The notes under the pieces were generated by a model that worked only from the letters and a program-made list of their open reading frames with translations, was not told the DNA's origin and ran no database searches. The translations under genes were made by a program, and so were the position numbers. This document shows, in pieces, positions 5,507 to 9,090 of a stretch of DNA of 9,090 nt; the first letter of the stretch is position 1; each line of letters starts with the position of its first letter. The stretch comes from an uncultured Lachnospiraceae bacterium (GTDB lineage Bacteria; Bacillota_A; Clostridia; Lachnospirales; Lachnospiraceae). The stretch covers positions 1-9,090 of the forward strand of contig CAMWMM010000170.1 in NCBI GenBank assembly GCA_947175285.1. Reading direction: 5' to 3'.

Positions 5507-6658
5507 ATGGAAAAAATGAGTTTGATAGCGCCATGCCATTTTGGGCTGGAAGCGGTACTGAAAAAAGAGATAATAGATTTGGGATACGAGGTTCTATCGG
5601 TAGAAGACGGTCGTGTGACGTTTGCGGGTGATGAGAATGCGCTTTGCCGTGCGAATGTTTTTTTGCGTACGGCGGAACGGATACTTTTAAAAATCGGCAG
5701 TTTTCATGCGGAAACATTCGAGGAACTTTTTCAGGGAACGAAAAACCTGCCTTGGGAAGCTTATATTCCGGAGGATGGAAAATTCTGGGTGGCTAAAGCG
5801 GCAAGCATTAAGAGCAAGCTTTTCAGCCCTTCCGATATTCAGTCCATTATGAAAAAGGCGATGGTGGAACGTTTAAAATCCGTCTATCATACACAGTGGT
5901 TTGCAGAAAGCGGCTCCTCTTATCCGGTCCGCGTGTTTCTGATGAAAGATGAAGTTACCGTGGGTCTGGATACGACCGGAGAATCTTTACATAAAAGAGG
6001 TTACAGAAAGCTGACGGCAAAAGCGCCGATTGCGGAAAATCTTGCCGCAGCGCTTATTATGCTGACGCCTTGGAAAAGCGACCGGATACTGGTGGACCCG
6101 TTTTGCGGCAGCGGTACATTTCCCATTGAAGCCGCTATGATGGCGGCACATATGGCGCCGGGCATGAACCGGAGTTTTCTGGCGGAAGACTGGACGCATA
6201 TTACGGCGCGTAAGAACTGGTACCGTGCCATGGACGAAGCGGCGTCTATGGTGAATATGGAAGTAGAAACAGATATTCAGGGATATGATATAGATGATAA
6301 AATGGTGGCGGTTGCCAGAGAGAATGCCCGCCTAGCGGGAGTGGAGGATATGATTCATTTTCAGCGCCGCAGTGTGGAAAATCTCAGTCATCCGAAGAAA
6401 TACGGATTTATCATTACCAATCCGCCGTACGGAGAACGTCTGGAAGATAAGGCGGCTCTGCCCGCCATATATCGTACGCTTGGTGAGCGTTATATGGCTT
6501 TGGACAGTTGGTCTATGTATGTAATTTCCGCCTATGGGCAGGCGGAACAGGATATCGGAAGAAAGGCGGATAAAAACCGTAAAATCTATAACGGCATGAT
6601 GAAAACATATTTTTATCAGTTTATGGGTCCGAAACCGCCTGGCCGCAAAGGCAGATAG
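5507..6658 (+). CDS. THUMP-domain class I SAM-dependent RNA methyltransferase, RlmL/YpsC family (383 aa)
   Basis: An N-terminal THUMP RNA-binding region (about 45-155) is followed by a Rossmann methyltransferase domain of the UPF0020 type. Visible motifs are LHKRGYR (161-167), the SAM-binding LVDPFCGSGTFPIEAA (195-210), an acidic motif II at GYDIDD (259-264) and the catalytic NPPYGERL (305-312) typical of N2-guanine methyltransferases. Length agrees with Bacillus YpsC-type proteins. By family, it should transfer a methyl group from SAM to the exocyclic amine of a guanosine in 23S rRNA, equivalent to the E. coli RlmL m2G activity; the exact position is inferred. The start at 5507 has no Shine-Dalgarno, and an in-frame ATG at 5516 is the only near alternative; homologues I recall begin at about this point. 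It opens the housekeeping cluster that runs to 8934, with the next gene 15 bases downstream. Confidence 0.92.
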   Translation: MEKMSLIAPCHFGLEAVLKKEIIDLGYEVLSVEDGRVTFAGDENALCRANVFLRTAERILLKIGSFHAETFEELFQGTKNLPWEAYIPEDGKFWVAKAASIKSKLFSPSDIQSIMKKAMVERLKSVYHTQWFAESGSSYPVRVFLMKDEVTVGLDTTGESLHKRGYRKLTAKAPIAENLAAALIMLTPWKSDRILVDPFCGSGTFPIEAAMMAAHMAPGMNRSFLAEDWTHITARKNWYRAMDEAASMVNMEVETDIQGYDIDDKMVAVARENARLAGVEDMIHFQRRSVENLSHPKKYGFIITNPPYGERLEDKAALPAIYRTLGERYMALDSWSMYVISAYGQAEQDIGRKADKNRKIYNGMMKTYFYQFMGPKPPGRKGR

Positions 6659-6673
6659 CATGGGGTGATTATG

Positions 6674-7780
6674 ATGCAGCAAAATCAATTGATGAAAAGA
6701 ACGGCAGTTTATACGGCTTTATTCGCAGTCTGTGCGCTTGCGGTCATATTTTATTATTCCTCCCATAAAGTGGTTGTTGTGGAAAATGTGGCGCAGGATG
6801 AAGTAGTGCAGAATGAAGTAGTACAGAATGAAGTATCGCAGGATGAGGAAAACACAGCCCATCAGGATGAGGCAGCAAATGTTCCGGCAGAAAATGCTAT
6901 CCTGTTTGAAGAAAAAGGACAGGAAATGAGTTATTTCTGTGTTCCTCTTCATAGCAATGTGAGAGCGGAGAACGTTACGATAGAAAATCATTATATGGAC
7001 AAGGAACTCTGGGTCAGCATCAAACAGACACAGCAGGATGACACCTATACGGATTTTTACCATGCGCAGGGTGTTTACGGGAATCGTGAAGCTGTTGTGG
7101 ACGGTTATTTTGAGAGCGGAACAGATGCTTTTCGTTTGAAATTCAGATTGACGGATGTTTATGAATATCACAGTATCTTAGAGGACGGCAATCTGTATAT
7201 TGAATTTATCGCGCCGAAAGAAGCATACGATAGAATTGTTGTAATAGACCCCGCTTATGGAGATGATGTAACAGGCGCTGTTTCCGGAGATTTGCAAAGC
7301 AAACAGGTTACATTGGAGATTGCGCGTGCTTTAAAGAAGAAATTAGACGAGACGGATATCAAAGTTTATTATACAAGAATGGATGACAGCAATCCGTCGG
7401 ATGATGACCGTATCGGACTGACGAATGCAGCTAAAGCGGATATGATGATTCGTATTGAAGTCAATGAGAATGAAGATACGAAAATATATGGAACGGAAGC
7501 AGTTTATAACAGTAAATTCTTCATACCGGGATTTGGCAGCATAGAGCTGGCGGATTTATTAGAGCGGGAAGTTGTAACAGCCATCAGCGGAAAAGCCAAC
7601 GGATTAGTTGATTCCACGGAAGAAGATGTAGTGATTAATAAGGCGGTTGTTCCTGCGGCGACAATACGGGTCGGTTACATCAGCAACGGACAGGAAGCCA
7701 TTTTATTAAACAGAGACGATTATATACAAAAAATAGCAGATGGTATTTATCAGGCTATTATGGCAGCTTATGAAAGTTGA
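6674..7780 (+). CDS. Membrane-anchored amidase_3-like protein lacking catalytic residues (368 aa)
   Basis: Residues 10-30 form an uncleaved-looking transmembrane anchor after a short basic N-terminus. An acidic pentapeptide-repeat linker follows (about 39-58), then a beta-rich AMIN-like region (about 85-183) and a C-terminal fold of the N-acetylmuramoyl-L-alanine amidase_3 family (187-368). The amidase frame is recognisable from IVVIDPAYGD, the helix VTLEIARAL, YYTR, the AxAAKADMMIRIE strand and VGYISN. All four key positions are altered: His of DPGHGG is Tyr195, Glu of the EK motif is Ser209, His of SIHxN is Glu262, and Glu of LVExGFxSN is Arg332. Zinc binding and hydrolysis are therefore unlikely. 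It may bind peptidoglycan or regulate an active partner; that is inference. ATG 6674 is preferred because GGGGTGAT (6662-6669) then has spacing 8; GTG 6665 and ATG 6671 are in frame. It is in the methyltransferase operon. Confidence 0.85.
   Translation: MQQNQLMKRTAVYTALFAVCALAVIFYYSSHKVVVVENVAQDEVVQNEVVQNEVSQDEENTAHQDEAANVPAENAILFEEKGQEMSYFCVPLHSNVRAENVTIENHYMDKELWVSIKQTQQDDTYTDFYHAQGVYGNREAVVDGYFESGTDAFRLKFRLTDVYEYHSILEDGNLYIEFIAPKEAYDRIVVIDPAYGDDVTGAVSGDLQSKQVTLEIARALKKKLDETDIKVYYTRMDDSNPSDDDRIGLTNAAKADMMIRIEVNENEDTKIYGTEAVYNSKFFIPGFGSIELADLLEREVVTAISGKANGLVDSTEEDVVINKAVVPAATIRVGYISNGQEAILLNRDDYIQKIADGIYQAIMAAYES
6788..6847 (+). repeat. Four tandem 15-bp repeats encoding V-x-Q-(D/N)-E
   Basis: Units at 6788-6802, 6803-6817, 6818-6832 and 6833-6847 encode VAQDE, VVQNE, VVQNE and VSQDE. 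The two central copies differ at one base (gtg/gta). The array lies in frame directly after the membrane anchor and forms an acidic extracytoplasmic linker. A decayed fifth unit (HQDEA) is present a little further on. Confidence 0.8.
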
Positions 7781-7800
7781 AAAATTAGAAATTTTTCAAC
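7776..7800 (+). other. Perfect 11-bp AT-rich inverted repeat after the amidase-like gene
   Basis: GTTGAAAAATT (7776-7786) and AATTTTTCAAC (7790-7800) pair perfectly around the loop AGA. The TGA stop of the preceding gene (7778-7780) is inside the left arm. The T-run is in the right arm rather than after it, so it is at best a weak or attenuating terminator, or a 3'-end protecting hairpin. Confidence 0.65.
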
Positions 7801-7801
7801 T

Positions 7802-7831
7802 GCGAGTTTGCGCTGACGTCGCAAACATCGC
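7802..7831 (+). other. GC-rich hairpin directly before the rdgB ribosome site
   Basis: GTTTGCG (7806-7812) pairs with CGCAAAC (7820-7826) around a 7-base loop containing GACGT; GCGA (7802-7805) extends the stem with TCGC (7828-7831), leaving A7827 bulged. The GGGAGG ribosome site (7832-7837) begins at the very next base, so the structure could modulate rdgB translation or mark an RNA processing point. No known riboswitch class is recognised. Confidence 0.6.
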
Positions 7832-7843
7832 GGGAGGTATAAA

Positions 7844-8440
7844 ATGCGGAAGACAATTATATTTGCAACCGGGAATCAGGGGAAAATGCGCGAAATACGC
7901 CAGATTTTAGAGGGCATGGATGTGGAAATCCTCTCTATGAAAGAAGCGGGGATTGAAACAGATATTGTAGAAGACGGAGCAGACTTTACGGAAAATGCAG
8001 TGATTAAGGCAAAAGCGATAGCGGCTATGACAGACTGCATCGTACTTGCTGATGATTCCGGGCTGGAAATAGACTATTTAAATAAAGAGCCGGGCATCTA
8101 TTCCGCGCGCTATCTGGGAGAAGATACGTCCTATGATATTAAAAATGCGGATTTGTTAAGACGTATGGAGGGTGTGGAGGAAAAATTGCGTACCGCCCGA
8201 TTTGTCTGTGCAATCGCTGCGATTATGCCGGATGGAGAAGTCTTAACTACGTTAGGAACCATAGAGGGACATATTGGTTATGAGCCGAAAGGTGAGAATG
8301 GTTTCGGATATGACCCGATTTTCTATCTGCCGGAGTATGGCTGTACCTCGGCAGAGTTGACGGAAGAAGAAAAAAATGCAATCAGCCACAGGGGAAGAGC
8401 GTTACAGGCAATGCGAGCGGAGCTGGAAAAAAGAATATAG
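7844..8440 (+). CDS. rdgB: XTP/dITP diphosphatase, RdgB/HAM1 family (198 aa)
   Basis: The enzyme hydrolyses non-canonical purine triphosphates (XTP, ITP, dITP) to monophosphate and pyrophosphate in the cytoplasm and so keeps deaminated purines out of DNA and RNA. Family signatures are complete: TGNQGK (9-14) for triphosphate binding, LADDSGLE (68-75) with the magnesium/catalytic Asp residues, PGIYSARY (83-90), GFGYDPIF (153-160) for base recognition and ELTEEEKN with SHRGRAL (171-187). The 198-residue length is normal for the family. ATG 7844 follows GGGAGG (7832-7837) at 6 bases. Two hairpins separate it from the preceding amidase-like gene, and it is followed 11 bases later by the phosphodiesterase gene, a frequent pairing in Clostridia. 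No unusual residue is seen. Confidence 0.96.
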   Translation: MRKTIIFATGNQGKMREIRQILEGMDVEILSMKEAGIETDIVEDGADFTENAVIKAKAIAAMTDCIVLADDSGLEIDYLNKEPGIYSARYLGEDTSYDIKNADLLRRMEGVEEKLRTARFVCAIAAIMPDGEVLTTLGTIEGHIGYEPKGENGFGYDPIFYLPEYGCTSAELTEEEKNAISHRGRALQAMRAELEKRI

Positions 8441-8451
8441 TGGGAGAGTAT

Positions 8452-8934
8452 ATGAAAATACTGATTGTGAGTGATACACACCGCCATAATACCAATGTTT
8501 TAGATGTGATGGAGAAAGTAAAGCCGATTGATTTACTGGTGCATTGCGGCGATATAGAGGGCAGCGAGGATATTATTGCGCAGGCGGCAGGCTGTCCGGT
8601 GCAGATAGTACAGGGAAATAATGATTTCTGGTCTGCTATGCCCAGAGAAAAGGAATTTATGATAGGGGAATATAAAGTATGGCTTACGCATGGGCATAAT
8701 TATTATGTTTCCATGAATTATGAAACCATTAAGCAGGAAGCAAGAAGCAGAGACGTGGATATCGTGATGTGCGGACATACCCACAAACCTGTTGTGGATA
8801 TTTCTCCTGATTTGACACTGATAAATCCCGGAAGCATGAGCTTTCCGAGACAGGAGGGAAGAAAACCTTCCTATATTATTATGGAGATTGATAAAGCGGG
8901 TAAGGCACAGTATTCCGTCCATTACATAGGCTAG
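8452..8934 (+). CDS. YfcE/MJ0936-type metallophosphoesterase (160 aa)
   Basis: This is a small single-domain calcineurin-like phosphodiesterase. All metal-binding motifs are present in order: SDTHRH (7-12, Asp8 and His10), HCGDIEG (31-37, Asp34), GNND (55-58), THGH (79-82) and CGHTHKP (107-113), followed by INPGS. Members hydrolyse phosphodiester bonds using two divalent metals, often Mn2+; the natural substrate is generally unknown. The start is taken as ATG 8452, giving the usual MKILIVSDTH beginning, with GGGAG at 8442-8446. A GTG overlapping the rdgB stop at 8440 is in frame but would add four residues and leave no ribosome site. It is the last gene of the housekeeping cluster, cytoplasmic, and probably co-transcribed with rdgB. 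Confidence 0.93.
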   Translation: MKILIVSDTHRHNTNVLDVMEKVKPIDLLVHCGDIEGSEDIIAQAAGCPVQIVQGNNDFWSAMPREKEFMIGEYKVWLTHGHNYYVSMNYETIKQEARSRDVDIVMCGHTHKPVVDISPDLTLINPGSMSFPRQEGRKPSYIIMEIDKAGKAQYSVHYIG

Positions 8935-8941
8935 AATAGAG

Positions 8942-8959
8942 TGAAAAATAAATTTTTCA
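8942..8959 (+). other. AT-rich inverted repeat after the phosphodiesterase gene, possible weak terminator
   Basis: TGAAAAAT (8942-8949) and ATTTTTCA (8952-8959) pair around a two-base spacer. The same 8-base arms occur in the inverted repeat at 7776-7800, which also follows directly after a stop codon. A T-tract after the stem is missing, so termination is uncertain. Confidence 0.4.
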
Positions 8960-8971
8960 TAATAAAAGAGG

Positions 8972-9000
8972 TTGACAGACAAAAAACCTTATTATATAAT
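8972..9000 (+). promoter_or_regulatory. Perfect consensus sigma-A promoter for the tRNA gene
   Basis: TTGACA (8972-8977) and TATAAT (8995-9000), both exact, are 17 bases apart. Transcription should begin near 9007, about 29 bases before the mature tRNA 5' end, leaving a leader for RNase P to remove. Such a strong promoter is usual for stable RNA genes. The -10 sits in a 16-bp perfect palindrome (8988-9003). Confidence 0.92.
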
Positions 9001-9035
9001 AAGATTTGCGTTGTGATTTGAACAATGCTACCTGC

Positions 9036-9090
9036 CGGGGTGTGGCTCAGCTTGGCTAGAGCGCCTGGTTTGGGACCAGGAGGTCGCAGG
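9036..9090 (+). tRNA. tRNA-Pro(UGG), 5' part; 3' end outside the window
   Basis: The acceptor 5' strand CGGGGTG (9036-9042) is followed by T8 and G9, a D arm with GCTC/GAGC stem (9045-9048 and 9059-9062), and an anticodon stem CCTGG/CCAGG (9064-9068 and 9076-9080). The loop TTTGGGA (9069-9075) carries anticodon TGG at 9071-9073, which reads proline CCN codons. The variable loop is AGGTC, and the T stem begins GCAGG at 9086. The window ends there, so the T loop, the acceptor 3' strand and any encoded CCA are not seen. More tRNA genes may follow. Confidence 0.95.

Noticed and set aside
6719..7171. 150-codon minus-strand frame opposite the amidase-like gene
   Set aside because: It lies wholly antisense to a gene with clear domain motifs, has no family resemblance and no ribosome site; it is a shadow frame.
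8533..8982. 149-codon minus-strand frame opposite the phosphodiesterase gene
   Set aside because: The plus strand carries complete metallophosphoesterase motifs; the antisense frame has none and runs into the tRNA promoter region.
1..9090. CRISPR array, insertion sequence, prophage or defence island
   Set aside because: No regularly spaced repeats, transposase, integrase or nuclease motifs were seen on either strand; the gene set is housekeeping plus one glycoside hydrolase.

Overview
The window looks like chromosomal DNA of a low-to-moderate GC, spore-forming Clostridia, most likely a gut-type Lachnospiraceae. The evidence is the purine-rich Shine-Dalgarno sequences (GGGAGG, AGGAGG), sigma-A promoters of TTGACA-N17-TATAAT type, a candidate forespore sigma-G promoter, and protein families typical of that group. 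Genus and species cannot be fixed from the sequence alone. No gene-free stretch exceeds 300 bases, and I saw no insertion sequence, prophage or CRISPR array.

Layout. (1) 1-108 is the 3' end of an unidentified membrane-protein gene. (2) 191-346 is a 51-residue Asn/Gln-rich protein gene too short for routine gene calling. It is preceded by what looks like a sigma-G promoter and followed by a strong hairpin terminator (365-394). (3) 373-3740, minus strand, is a tight three-gene operon: MoxR-type AAA+ ATPase, DUF58 protein, and a polytopic membrane protein with a DUF4129-like tail. The last codons and stop of the membrane protein lie inside the terminator hairpin it shares with the small gene. 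(4) 3741-3864 is a divergent control region in which the -35 elements of the two opposing promoters overlap. (5) 3865-5475 is a GH9 glycoside hydrolase with no signal peptide, so probably cytoplasmic, with a conserved Cys/Cys/His/His metal site. (6) 5507-8934 is a plus-strand housekeeping cluster: THUMP-domain rRNA methyltransferase, membrane-anchored amidase-like protein, RdgB-type XTP/dITP diphosphatase and YfcE-type phosphodiesterase. (7) 9036-9090 is the 5' part of tRNA-Pro(UGG), behind a perfect consensus promoter.

How the genes work together. The MoxR/DUF58/DUF4129 set is expected to act at the membrane as an ATPase-driven maturation or assembly machine. The GH9 enzyme would finish degradation of imported beta-glucan oligosaccharides. 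The downstream cluster combines ribosome modification, nucleotide-pool sanitation and a small phosphodiesterase with an envelope protein.

The points most worth a second look are: the amidase-fold protein has lost all four zinc/catalytic positions and looks like a pseudoenzyme; the methyltransferase promoter is placed so that its mRNA should be leaderless; and the small Asn/Gln-rich gene has a predicted forespore promoter.
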